Positions 45,350 to 52,424 of a DNA stretch of 64,000 nt are shown here, piece by piece. The notes under the pieces are model-generated. The model worked only from the letters and a program-made list of their open reading frames with translations. It was not told the DNA's origin and searched no databases. A program made the position numbers and the translations under genes. Every line of letters starts with the position of its first letter. Position 1 is the stretch's first letter. The stretch is from Bacteroidia bacterium. Its GTDB lineage: Bacteria > Bacteroidota > Bacteroidia > UKL13-3. Location of the stretch: assembly GCA_023151275.1 (NCBI GenBank), contig JAKLJI010000015.1, forward strand, positions 25,741 to 89,740, read 5' to 3'.

Positions 45350-45468
45350 TTGCCAGGGCGTTGCTCAACTTATCCTCTCGGTAGTTTCCCCGGCTTTTGC
45401 CACTGGCTTATAACACGGAGTACCCTGGCAAATTCTTAAGTATTTGCCACGGAGAGGATTTGTTGAGC
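45350..45468 (-). promoter_or_regulatory. Structured leader with pseudoknot-type pairings
   Basis: Four pairing segments occur in the order A, B, A', B' on the plus strand: TTGCCAGGG (45350-45358), GCTCAAC-TT-ATCCTCTC (45363-45379), CCCTGGCAA (45423-45431) and GAGAGGAT-TT-GTTGAGC (45452-45468). A pairs with A' (9 of 9) and B with B' (15 pairs around a 2x2 loop), so the two helices interlock. A hairpin TGGCAAAT / ATTTGCCA (45426-45449) competes with A-A'. The region lies between a terminator and the first packaging gene, in its 5' leader. It could be a regulatory RNA, a packaging RNA, or a cos/pac DNA site. Confidence 0.6.
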
Positions 45469-45485
45469 GAGTGCAATTTAGGAAC

Positions 45486-45519
45486 AAAAAAAAGCCCCAC
45501 CAAATGGCAGGGCTTTTCT
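45486..45519 (-). terminator. Terminator of the head operon
   Basis: AAAAGCCC / GGGCTTTT with an inner CC/GG pairing; in the minus direction it ends in eight T residues. It follows the stop of the gene at 45543 by about 24 bases. Confidence 0.85.
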
Positions 45520-45542
45520 TGTGATCAACCGGCATGGCATGG

Positions 45543-45743
45543 CTATTTACCAGTGTCTTTTTCGGATTTTTTAACCTTCAACTGAAGGCCTGGAAATCCT
45601 GCCGAAAAGAGATTATCCGCAGTTGCAAGGCTAATCTCTGACAGGTCTATTGGGCCAAACCCAACAAACCCGCCGTGAATAGGTGTGCCAGGTACAAGTT
45701 CATACTTGCTTGCTACATCTGGTTTGAGAGTTTTTTCAGCCAT
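45543..45743 (-). CDS. Small phage structural protein
   Basis: 66 residues, Gly/Pro-rich centre (GTPIHGGFVGFGPIDLSEI) and a basic tail. Last gene of the head operon. Similar small genes after the tail-tube or capsid gene are decoration or head fibre proteins; not assigned. Confidence 0.55.
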   Translation of the reverse strand: MAEKTLKPDVASKYELVPGTPIHGGFVGFGPIDLSEISLATADNLFSAGFPGLQLKVKKSEKDTGK

Positions 45744-45749
45744 TTTATT

Positions 45750-46271
45750 TTAGGTTAATGGTGGAGTTCCAGACCAAACAGTTGGCTCAAATCCGCTGTA
45801 TGTGAATGTGAACTCAACTCCACGTTCATCTTCGGCTTTTGCCCCAGTTTTTGGAGTGGCATCAGTTAAGAATGCGCCTTCTTGCTCATCTCCAAGGATG
45901 GTTTGAAGGCCATTTCTATCCTGCACAACAATTACCAACTCCTTGTTTTTGTTCTGCTTAATCCAGCCAATTGCTGAAGCTGAAAGGCCAGCTCTTTTCA
46001 ACTTAAGCGTTGAAACTGGAGCAAGTTGACGCGCACTTCCTGAAACTTTAATTTCAAGCTCTCCGGTACCTGCAGTAATTTCAACTTTGTTGAAGGTTTT
46101 AGAAGCCTTCATGGTGAAAGTACCTGTGCGAGTTGATTTCTGTGCATTGGTGGTTGGTGAACTGGTCATGGCAGGAAAGCTTTCGATATCTGCTTTCTCA
46201 GCTAAATAAATCGTGCTGATAGTGCCAGGGCTATTGTCAACACTGGTTTCTTGAATCAAATCTTCCAACAT
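45750..46271 (-). CDS. Phage virion protein, possible tail tube
   Basis: 173 residues of alternating strands with FNKVEITAGTGELEIKVSG and a long loop, as in the tail tube/major tail protein fold, and no catalytic residues. It lies three genes after the capsid. Tail tube is my best guess, not a motif-based assignment. Confidence 0.5.
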   Translation of the reverse strand: MLEDLIQETSVDNSPGTISTIYLAEKADIESFPAMTSSPTTNAQKSTRTGTFTMKASKTFNKVEITAGTGELEIKVSGSARQLAPVSTLKLKRAGLSASAIGWIKQNKNKELVIVVQDRNGLQTILGDEQEGAFLTDATPKTGAKAEDERGVEFTFTYSGFEPTVWSGTPPLT

Positions 46272-46274
46272 GGC

Positions 46275-46604
46275 TTATTCCTCCTCCAATTCGGTTAAGA
46301 AATTTTGACCTTCAATTTTGAGCAATTTGGCGCATGCATCAGCATCATCTGCCAATTGAGATGCGGTAAGCTTTTTGCCACCTTCAAGCTGAACTCCGCA
46401 ATTTACCTGGTATTTCTTTTTGCCAATTTTAACGGCAATAACACCAGCTTTTGCATCTTCAACTTTGTCGCCAAGCCTGTCAATTTCTTCAGCTTGTTTT
46501 GTCACCACATCTTCCAGGCTTTTGATTTTAGCCTCTTGTTCCTGGATGAGGCTATGAGCTGCCTCAAGTGTTTGAGGCAGCTCAGTTTTTACTTCTTTTC
46601 CCAT
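46275..46604 (-). CDS. Unknown phage protein with N-terminal coiled coil
   Basis: 109 residues. Residues 10-50 form a heptad-type coiled coil (IQEQEAKIKSLEDVVTKQAEE), and the rest is a small basic fold (VKIGKKKYQVNCGVQ). It sits between capsid and tail-tube candidates; possibly a head completion protein. Confidence 0.55.
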   Translation of the reverse strand: MGKEVKTELPQTLEAAHSLIQEQEAKIKSLEDVVTKQAEEIDRLGDKVEDAKAGVIAVKIGKKKYQVNCGVQLEGGKKLTASQLADDADACAKLLKIEGQNFLTELEEE

Positions 46605-46610
46605 TATGGA

Positions 46611-47843
46611 TTAAGCTTGATCATTTACATACAAGGTTTCCAAATCACCTATTTCTGCACCCAAAAGGAATTTTGCAACCGATATGTAACCGTGTACAGT
46701 ATCAACTGTTTTAGTTACTCCAGGGGTGTCTTTCAGGTTTGTGCCAACAACCAGATTGTTAAACTGAGTTGCAATGATGCGCTGGCTGGCACCCATTGAG
46801 GTAACAGGCATAATTTTCCATTTTTTAGCACTGCCCCAAACATAGCGTTCGCCATCGCCACTTTCTTTGCCGGCTTCGTATGGGAATACAGAGCGCTCAT
46901 GAGTAAGATACTTGCTGTACACATCGTAACTTACTCGGATAACTCCACCTGCATTGCGATGGGCAACGGTCATGGCTTTATAGATTGCCTCAATTTTATC
47001 CATTGCATTGCTTGTTGTAATGCTACCAGCAGCTGCACTTACAGGAGTAAGTGAACTTGCAGTAATCAAGTCAGCAATTAAGGTTCCAAATCCGGTAACA
47101 ATAGAGGTAGCATTTACCTCTTGCCATTTGGCAGGGTGAGTTGCAGGTGATTGGCCCGCAGTTGTGGTGCTCAATAGCTTGTAAATGCTGTTATCACTGC
47201 CGAACTTTTTGTAGGTAGGGCTACTTGCTGAGTAGGTATAAGCGGTACTGCTATCCCATGCTCCGGCATCTCCGGCATAATCAGCAAAATAAAAATTGTC
47301 GTTGATTTCACTCGAAAGCTTTTCCATCTCTTTTTCCCATACCCACTGCGCAAATGGAATTTCTTTTGCTCCCGGAGCAATCATATCAGAAAGGTAGCTT
47401 TCAATAAGCTCATCAGGGATAATTTTAAACAGCTTCATGGCGTCATAAACCATAAGCTTTCTACCGCCTATTGAGCGTTCTTGACGGCCATTTTCTTCCA
47501 CATTTGTGTCGAGTGGGCGAAGGCCTCCGGATGCAGTAAATTTAGGTAGTAATTTTCCATGTCTACTTACTAACCTATCTACCTGATAATCCTTAAATAT
47601 ATCAAGGCCATTCAGCATCTGGCTTAGCATATTTTTGGAATACAAACCTGCCCATTTTGCAATAGCATCAACATTGGTTGTTGGTGTTGCAAATAAGGCA
47701 CCTGATGGAAGTTCAACGAATAGGGAAATAGTTGCAAGACCCCCTGCAATTGGAAGTGCTGGTAAGCCGGTTGCAACCGATAGGCCGATAGTGGCCAACG
47801 CCACCAAGAATGTGGCTTGAATCAATTGAATGATTGTTTTCAT
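46611..47843 (-). CDS. Major capsid protein
   Basis: 410 residues, HK97-like by context: it follows the S49 protease and has the patterns WAGLYSKNMLSQML (N-arm region), EIPFAQWVWEKEMEKLSSEINDN (long spine helix) and a C-terminal P/A-domain half with VSYDVYSKYLTHE. Two oddities: the first 48 residues are hydrophobic and signal-peptide-like (FLVALATIGLSVATGLPALP), and residues 196-243 form an inserted module with the spacing of a CBM5/12 carbohydrate-binding domain. The only in-frame ATG before residue 72 is the first codon. Confidence 0.82.
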   Translation of the reverse strand: MKTIIQLIQATFLVALATIGLSVATGLPALPIAGGLATISLFVELPSGALFATPTTNVDAIAKWAGLYSKNMLSQMLNGLDIFKDYQVDRLVSRHGKLLPKFTASGGLRPLDTNVEENGRQERSIGGRKLMVYDAMKLFKIIPDELIESYLSDMIAPGAKEIPFAQWVWEKEMEKLSSEINDNFYFADYAGDAGAWDSSTAYTYSASSPTYKKFGSDNSIYKLLSTTTAGQSPATHPAKWQEVNATSIVTGFGTLIADLITASSLTPVSAAAGSITTSNAMDKIEAIYKAMTVAHRNAGGVIRVSYDVYSKYLTHERSVFPYEAGKESGDGERYVWGSAKKWKIMPVTSMGASQRIIATQFNNLVVGTNLKDTPGVTKTVDTVHGYISVAKFLLGAEIGDLETLYVNDQA

Positions 47844-47872
47844 TTATGCTTAAGTATTAAGGGTGAACAAAA

Positions 47873-48193
47873 TTATTTAAGGCCCATTTCGGCTTTCAAG
47901 TTGGCCAATTTCTGATCTGCTTCAGTGAAAAATTGGGAGTCTTTTTTCTCTCCGGAAGCACCTTCTTTACTGCCAGCAGGTGGGTCTTGCTGGGTCTGTC
48001 CGCCAAGGCTTCCCAAACGGGTAATTTCAGCATCTTTTGCAGTAATATCCTGCTCTTGCGAAGCAAGCTTTGCATTGATGGCTTGAAGATTTTCGGAGGT
48101 AAGTTCAACCTCTTGTTCAGTTTCGCCTTGCGCGAATGAGATTCCAAGAACAGCTACCAAAGCTGTTAAGGATGAGTTGATTTTTATTTTCAT
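47873..48193 (-). CDS. Nested scaffold protein (internal start of the protease gene)
   Basis: 106 residues from M319 of the S49 fusion, same frame and stop. It begins with charged residues, a 13-residue hydrophobic core and AQG, then Glu/Gln-rich heptads (LQAINAKLASQEQDITAKDAEI). Independent expression is inferred by analogy with lambda Nu3; no Shine-Dalgarno sequence is seen, as is normal here. Confidence 0.45.
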   Translation of the reverse strand: MKIKINSSLTALVAVLGISFAQGETEQEVELTSENLQAINAKLASQEQDITAKDAEITRLGSLGGQTQQDPPAGSKEGASGEKKDSQFFTEADQKLANLKAEMGLK

Positions 48194-49147
48194 GTCTGAT
48201 GAAAGAATAGGAGTGGTTTGTGTAGCAGAGTTTCCTGAGTTACTTGCGGAGCTGTTGGCTAATTCATCTGCTCTAAGAATTGCCTCTTCAATGCTTTTTA
48301 TTCCATCAATAAGACCTATTTTGATAGCTCTTTCGGCCATATAAGTATCACCTTTAAATGGGTCTGCTTCGCTCAGGTTCAATTTGCCTGACCGGTTGGC
48401 CTTAATAGCTGAAATGAATTCAGAAGCCAGTGGGTTTAAAAGATTTGCTTTTAAAGCATCGGGCTTTTCAGAAAGCGCATCCAAAAACATCCGGTTTTTC
48501 TCCGAGCTTTGATCGGCATAGATTTCATGAATTTTCAGGCCTTTGCTTTCGTAGTAAGCCTTAAAGTCTGCCATGGTGGTGTAAACGCCGATTGATCCAA
48601 AAACACAGGTTTTTTGAGTGGCATAGATTTCAGCAGCTGCACTTGCTACCCAATAGGCTGCGCTGCATGCCATTCCATCTTCAATAACTGCAACAACTGG
48701 TTTGATTGCATTTTTAACAGCATCAGCCAAAGTTTGAGTGCCTTCAACCATTCCACCAGGAGAATCAATGGATAGCACAATTGCCGAAATGCTTGAATCC
48801 GAATTTGCGCGTTTGATTTTGTTGGCAATGGTCATCATGCCGGATGGGCCACATTCCTGGTCATCTTTCATCAATACTCCATTTACCTTGATGAGCTGAA
48901 TGAATTTTTGATCCTTGCCGGAATTGCCACTACCAATTACAGCTACAGCAACCGATTTACCATTTAAGTAATGCCTAGCAACCGCAAAATTTACAGGCTC
49001 CAATGCCGCTTTCTCATCATCGTTTAAGGGTTCAAAGCGAGTTTGCCCTTTCATGATGCTATCTAGAATGGGCAATTGGTTCATGGCATAACTGGGATCA
49101 ATTGCCCAAGTGCCGCGTAAAATTTGTGATGCGAGTTGAATTGACAT
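47873..49147 (-). CDS. S49 (SppA/ClpP-fold) prohead protease fused to scaffold
   Basis: 424 residues. Residues 60-290 are an S49 peptidase: the SIDSPGG oxyanion segment at 126-132 and the nucleophile S162 in GMACSAAYW, then the GSIGVYTT strand. From residue 319 an internal ATG (48193) opens a 106-residue in-frame part with a signal-peptide-like start (LTALVAVLGISFA) and a coiled coil, which looks like a scaffolding protein. This mirrors phage lambda C/Nu3, in which the scaffold is made from a nested start. It precedes the capsid gene by 29 bases. Confidence 0.87.
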   Translation of the reverse strand: MSIQLASQILRGTWAIDPSYAMNQLPILDSIMKGQTRFEPLNDDEKAALEPVNFAVARHYLNGKSVAVAVIGSGNSGKDQKFIQLIKVNGVLMKDDQECGPSGMMTIANKIKRANSDSSISAIVLSIDSPGGMVEGTQTLADAVKNAIKPVVAVIEDGMACSAAYWVASAAAEIYATQKTCVFGSIGVYTTMADFKAYYESKGLKIHEIYADQSSEKNRMFLDALSEKPDALKANLLNPLASEFISAIKANRSGKLNLSEADPFKGDTYMAERAIKIGLIDGIKSIEEAILRADELANSSASNSGNSATQTTPILSSDMKIKINSSLTALVAVLGISFAQGETEQEVELTSENLQAINAKLASQEQDITAKDAEITRLGSLGGQTQQDPPAGSKEGASGEKKDSQFFTEADQKLANLKAEMGLK

Positions 49148-49210
49148 GCGCTTGTCTTTAGTTGAATTACGACAAGCAAATGTTTGCCTATTTAAATGCC
49201 ATAAAAAGGA

Positions 49211-49675
49211 CTATACAACTTGCGGAAATTCCTCGGTATGCGCTATTTTGAAGGAGATAGTAACGGTATTTAGTATGCTTCTTTTTGACCCACTTTCCCG
49301 GTTATGCTCCAAAAGGCAAAAATTTTGTTTGTTACCTATGAGGTAAGAATTGCCATTTCCTACCTTAATGAGCAATACCAGTTTAAACCTGCGCATGGAA
49401 GATAGCTTGCTCAGTTCTGAGGTGTTTATTACTGCCTTTATTTCTGTGGATAAGAAATCTCCATTCTTTCCTGTATCAGGCTTTGTTGTGATTGAACCAG
49501 TTTCAGCCACTACTTCAACTATTTTCCATGTACCACTAATTGATATTGCTCCGGATGCAATTTGATTGAGGTGGTTGGGATCAGCAACCGAAAGTAATTT
49601 TGATTGCTGAATGAGCTGGATGGAAATTACCGCTCCAAGTTCTGAATTTGGAGCGGTAAAAATGGATTCAATCAT
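49211..49675 (-). CDS. Unknown phage protein of head region
   Basis: 154 residues, beta-rich with SGTWKIVEVVAETGS and a Lys-rich C-terminal half. It lies between the first head-operon gene and the protease. No family recognised. Confidence 0.55.
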   Translation of the reverse strand: MIESIFTAPNSELGAVISIQLIQQSKLLSVADPNHLNQIASGAISISGTWKIVEVVAETGSITTKPDTGKNGDFLSTEIKAVINTSELSKLSSMRRFKLVLLIKVGNGNSYLIGNKQNFCLLEHNRESGSKRSILNTVTISFKIAHTEEFPQVV

Positions 49676-49695
49676 GGCTTGAATTTTTATTCAAA

Positions 49696-50265
49696 TCACT
49701 TACCAACTAAGCGCTCACCAAAGGACAAACTTAGGACGCCTGAACTTGCGGCTAAATTTTTGGATATAAATATTTTGGCCGTTTGTTTTAGCCTTTCCCG
49801 GTAGATTCTTTTTTTTAGTGAATCGAACCGGATATCATCCTCATCAATGGAATACTTGTTCATGAACTCCAATATTGCAATATCCTGGCGTTTGTGATTT
49901 GCAATAGTTGAATCAATTAGGTCGCTCAGCTCTTCCACCATCATGGCATCAATCAAATCATTCAATGCCACAACACCTTTAAAGCTCAGGAATATTTTTT
50001 TGGTACTTACCAGGTAATCCTTAAGCTCTAGGCTTATCAAGCCATACTTATTAAGCTTATTCTTTACCTGAATATCCTCCCACGCATAATTGGTATTGAG
50101 AAATGGGTAAATGGTTTTGGATAACGCAGCCTGCAATTGTGCCACTTCTGATTCAGCTTCAAATAAGCTGAGCTGCGAGTAATGCTGAATTTTAACCTGC
50201 TCTGAGCCAACCTTTCCGCGAAGGTATTTAAGCAGGTGAATACGGATTGGAATTCGGATGATCAT
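49696..50265 (-). CDS. First gene of the late/head operon, unknown
   Basis: 189 residues starting MIIRIPIRIHLLKYLRGK, helical with an acidic centre and a basic C-terminal third (KKRIYRERLKQTAKIF). No enzymatic motif. Since it heads the head operon next to operator palindromes and the repeat region, a regulatory or DNA-binding role is possible, but equally it could be an assembly protein. Confidence 0.6.
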   Translation of the reverse strand: MIIRIPIRIHLLKYLRGKVGSEQVKIQHYSQLSLFEAESEVAQLQAALSKTIYPFLNTNYAWEDIQVKNKLNKYGLISLELKDYLVSTKKIFLSFKGVVALNDLIDAMMVEELSDLIDSTIANHKRQDIAILEFMNKYSIDEDDIRFDSLKKRIYRERLKQTAKIFISKNLAASSGVLSLSFGERLVGK

Positions 50266-50297
50266 GATGGAAAATTACAACCCATCTGAATGACTTA

Positions 50298-50314
50298 TAT
50301 CCAAATTTTGGATA
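50298..50314. promoter_or_regulatory. Operator-like palindrome O1 (late operon side)
   Basis: TATCCAAATTTTGGATA, a perfect 17-base palindrome, 33 bases upstream of the head-operon ATG. A second, imperfect copy TATCCACAATTTGGA begins exactly 20 bases further on (50318), two helical turns away, and a half site TATCCA follows at 50340. The same TATCCA/TTGGA elements occur between the divergent regulators at 59.2 kb. Confidence 0.65.
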
Positions 50315-50393
50315 GAATATCCACAATTTGGAGCATTTGTATCCATCCGCTTTTACTGCAAGCAAACCTGTGGCTCAGATTTCTCCCAAAAAC

Positions 50394-50618
50394 TTTGTAA
50401 CAATGTAACATTGTATCAACTGCCACAGAATCAATACCTTTTTACTTTTTCAAACTTTGTAACAGAGCTCAAAAAGTTTGTAACAAAATCAACCATCCAA
50501 AATCTGTTACAAAACTTTTGTAACACTCTTTTTTTGTTACAAAGTTACAAAAAGTTTGTAACAAATAGATTCTCAGCCCTTTGAATGTTGTTTTTGCAGC
50601 TTGTTACAAAGTTACAAA
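50394..50618. repeat. Cluster of ten TTTGTAAC/GTTACAAA repeats
   Basis: Forward copies (TTTGTAAC) start at 50394, 50456, 50477, 50517 and 50555; reverse copies (GTTACAAA) at 50506, 50536, 50544, 50603 and 50611. One pair forms the perfect 19-bp palindrome GTTACAAAACTTTTGTAAC at 50506-50524. Two tandem pairs are spaced exactly 8 bases apart. This density is far above chance and is typical of binding arrays for an initiator or regulator. Confidence 0.9.
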
Positions 50619-50682
50619 GTTTTTGCGGTTTTGAAGGGGGAAGGGGTGGCGAGGATTTGGCAAAAAACGGGTTCCGGGTGGT

Positions 50683-50691
50683 TGTGGATAA
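50683..50691 (-). promoter_or_regulatory. Consensus DnaA box
   Basis: TTATCCACA on the minus strand, a 9/9 match to the bacterial DnaA box, 65 bases from the last TTTGTAAC-type repeat. One isolated box can be chance, but beside a dense repeat array it supports an origin. Confidence 0.5.
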
Positions 50692-50847
50692 GTGGCCGCT
50701 GCCAAAGCGGGCGTTTGGGGGCTATTTGGTGCTTTCTGGTAAAACCCGCTTTGACAGCAGTCTATTTATTAAGCTCGATGAATGAAAGGCGCTGGATGGA
50801 AATGAAAATTGCCACCTTGCTAACGAACTTCCTTTAAATTTTTTGCC

Positions 50848-51216
50848 ATGAAAAATTTCATATTTCTAGTCGCATTCCTATTGGGTTCAATTAGTCTAAT
50901 AGCCCAGACTGTTTATATAACCCCTTCTGGAAAAAAGTTTCACAGAGAAAATTGTAAAACAACTCATGCTCATACATCAATAACTTTATCAGATGCAGTA
51001 GATCGTGGTTACACTGCATGCAGAGTTTGCAAACCTTCAACAGATAAGTCTTCTATTAAAGAGAATAGTTCTTTATCTAATGCAAATGGGAAAAGTAAAT
51101 CAAATTCAGGTGATGTTTCTTCCAATGACAACCAGTGCCAAGGAACAACTAAAGCTGGGAATCGATGTAAGAGAAAAGCGAGTGCCGGAAGCTCCTATTG
51201 CTACCAGCATGGATAG
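50848..51216 (+). CDS. Exported cysteine-rich protein (accessory gene)
   Basis: 122 residues. A signal peptide (FLVAFLLGSISLIAQ) is followed by VYITPSGKKFHRENC and GYTACRVCKP, the metal-binding pattern of Ada-like/nuclease-associated small domains, a Ser/Asn linker, and a C-terminal CQGTTKAGNRCKRKA / YCYQHG motif seen in many Bacteroidota proteins. It is on the strand opposite to most phage genes, so it is likely expressed from the prophage. Function unknown. Confidence 0.7.
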   Translation: MKNFIFLVAFLLGSISLIAQTVYITPSGKKFHRENCKTTHAHTSITLSDAVDRGYTACRVCKPSTDKSSIKENSSLSNANGKSKSNSGDVSSNDNQCQGTTKAGNRCKRKASAGSSYCYQHG

Positions 51217-51251
51217 TAATAAAAGTATTATTAAAGCATTTTCCTGCGTAA

Positions 51252-51536
51252 ATGAAAGAATCAAATAAACAACTAATAGAAACGTGGCAATTATTTGCAG
51301 GTAAGATTGATGGTTTAGCTAGGGGTAATGCCAAGTTAGAAATTCAGCAAGAAATTCAACAATTTAGTGAGATATTAAAGTCTTTTTCGCCTGAAAAATA
51401 CCTTGGAAATAAGGAAAGGTTAGAGTATTTGCTATTAAAATTTTCAAGTAAAGTTGAAAACACTACATCGCTAGTTGCCCCAGTAAATCAATTTATTGGT
51501 GATTTTAATGAAGCTCTAGTGGTTTTTAAAAATTAA
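51252..51536 (+). CDS. Unknown accessory protein, 94 residues
   Basis: A helical protein (QLIETWQLFAGKIDG, LEIQQEIQQFSEILKSF) without known motif, 35 bases after the exported gene and in the same direction. The two form a small plus-strand unit between the early and late phage operons. Confidence 0.55.
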   Translation: MKESNKQLIETWQLFAGKIDGLARGNAKLEIQQEIQQFSEILKSFSPEKYLGNKERLEYLLLKFSSKVENTTSLVAPVNQFIGDFNEALVVFKN

Positions 51537-51540
51537 GACC

Positions 51541-51570
51541 AAAAAAGCCCCGGAGAAATTCTCCAGGGCT
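51541..51570 (-). terminator. Terminator of the early operon
   Basis: AGCCC-GGAG hairpin (51546-51570; one C-A mismatch) followed by TTTTTTGG in the minus direction. It would stop the early operon behind the MazG-like gene before the plus-strand pair. Confidence 0.75.
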
Positions 51571-51693
51571 TGGCTGCTGATCTGACTGCCGACTATCAGC
51601 AGGATTTGCATTTTTGGCAAAAACGCAAGTTGAAGCTAAAAGCCAGTATTCAATACCCACCCTATGGTGGCCTTTTCTCCCAATATTATTCCT

Positions 51694-52005
51694 CTAAGAA
51701 GTCTGTTTATTGAATTTATCTTCAAGTATAAACCTAAGCCGCTCAATCTTTTGAGCACGTTTTAATTCAATAATCTTCTCTAAGCCGAGGTTTGCTTTGA
51801 TTTGGTAAAGCATGTTTTCCAAGTCAGCAATTTCTTCGCACAAGTGGTTAATTGTATTAAACTTTTCATTCAAATCGCTAGCTCGTTTTACCTTGTTAAT
51901 TGCCTGTATTACCTCGGCACATTCTTCAATAGCAATATTTAGCTGATAGCTTTCACCGAAAGATCCCCATGCTTGCCTTAATATTATTTTTTGTTCTTCA
52001 GTCAT
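51694..52005 (-). CDS. MazG-like nucleotide pyrophosphohydrolase
   Basis: 103 residues of the all-alpha NTP pyrophosphatase fold: EECAEVIQAINKV (metal-binding EExxE-type) and LCEEIADLENMLYQIK (ExxD). Phage MazG homologues hydrolyse nucleotides or affect (p)ppGpp-related signalling. Last gene of the early operon, 15 bases after the previous gene. Confidence 0.82.
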   Translation of the reverse strand: MTEEQKIILRQAWGSFGESYQLNIAIEECAEVIQAINKVKRASDLNEKFNTINHLCEEIADLENMLYQIKANLGLEKIIELKRAQKIERLRFILEDKFNKQTS

Positions 52006-52020
52006 TTTAATTTGTGCCGT

Positions 52021-52422
52021 CTATGGCTGTTTGTAGGGATTTGGGTTATGGTTGTTGTTATCAAATGCTTCGTATATTCTTATTAAGCCGAATAGATCGA
52101 AATGGTGACTAGTAAGGTATACTACAACTAATGCGTTTGCTTTGTGGCATACATCACGTATTTCTTCCTTTTTATCCCAAAATGCAGTACCCAGTTTTAT
52201 TACATCCAGTTTTTCCATTTCGGTCATATCTGATAATTGCCTTAGAATTGGAGTTACTTCAATCCACCCAAGCTTTATTTGGTCTAATACATTGCCAGAT
52301 AACCAATAATAACACCCTTCATCTTGTTTTACAAAATACTCTAATTCAGGATTTTCTTTGTGAACTTTTATTATGCGCACCTTGCATCCCAAATAAAGGT
52401 GCGCTACGTCTTTAAATTTCAT
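52021..52422 (-). CDS. Unknown early phage protein
   Basis: 133 residues from MKFKDVAHLYLGCKV at 52422, two bases after the stop of the preceding gene. The N-terminal part (AHLYLGCKVRI ... YYWLSGNVLDQI) has the look of a small conserved domain often found in Bacteroidota phage early regions. Function unknown. Confidence 0.6.
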   Translation of the reverse strand: MKFKDVAHLYLGCKVRIIKVHKENPELEYFVKQDEGCYYWLSGNVLDQIKLGWIEVTPILRQLSDMTEMEKLDVIKLGTAFWDKKEEIRDVCHKANALVVVYLTSHHFDLFGLIRIYEAFDNNNHNPNPYKQP

Positions 52423-52424
52423 AA

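Larger units (their letters stand above)
50266..50847. other. Large control region without genes (possible replication origin)
   Basis: 582 bases. From left to right: two 17-base palindromic operator-like sites (50298-50314, 50318-50334), ten copies of TTTGTAAC/GTTACAAA (50394-50618), a G-rich segment (50631-50660), a consensus DnaA box (50683-50691), then AT-rich DNA up to the plus-strand gene at 50848. Two short plus-strand frames in it (about 65-78 codons) have no coding character and overlap each other. Confidence 0.8.

Noticed and set aside
50394..50618. Possible CRISPR array
   Set aside because: Repeat units are only 8 bases, irregularly spaced and in both orientations, with no spacers of constant length and no cas genes.
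50585..50837. Two overlapping plus-strand frames in the repeat/G-rich region
   Set aside because: They overlap each other in different frames, begin in the repeat array and have no recognisable protein pattern.
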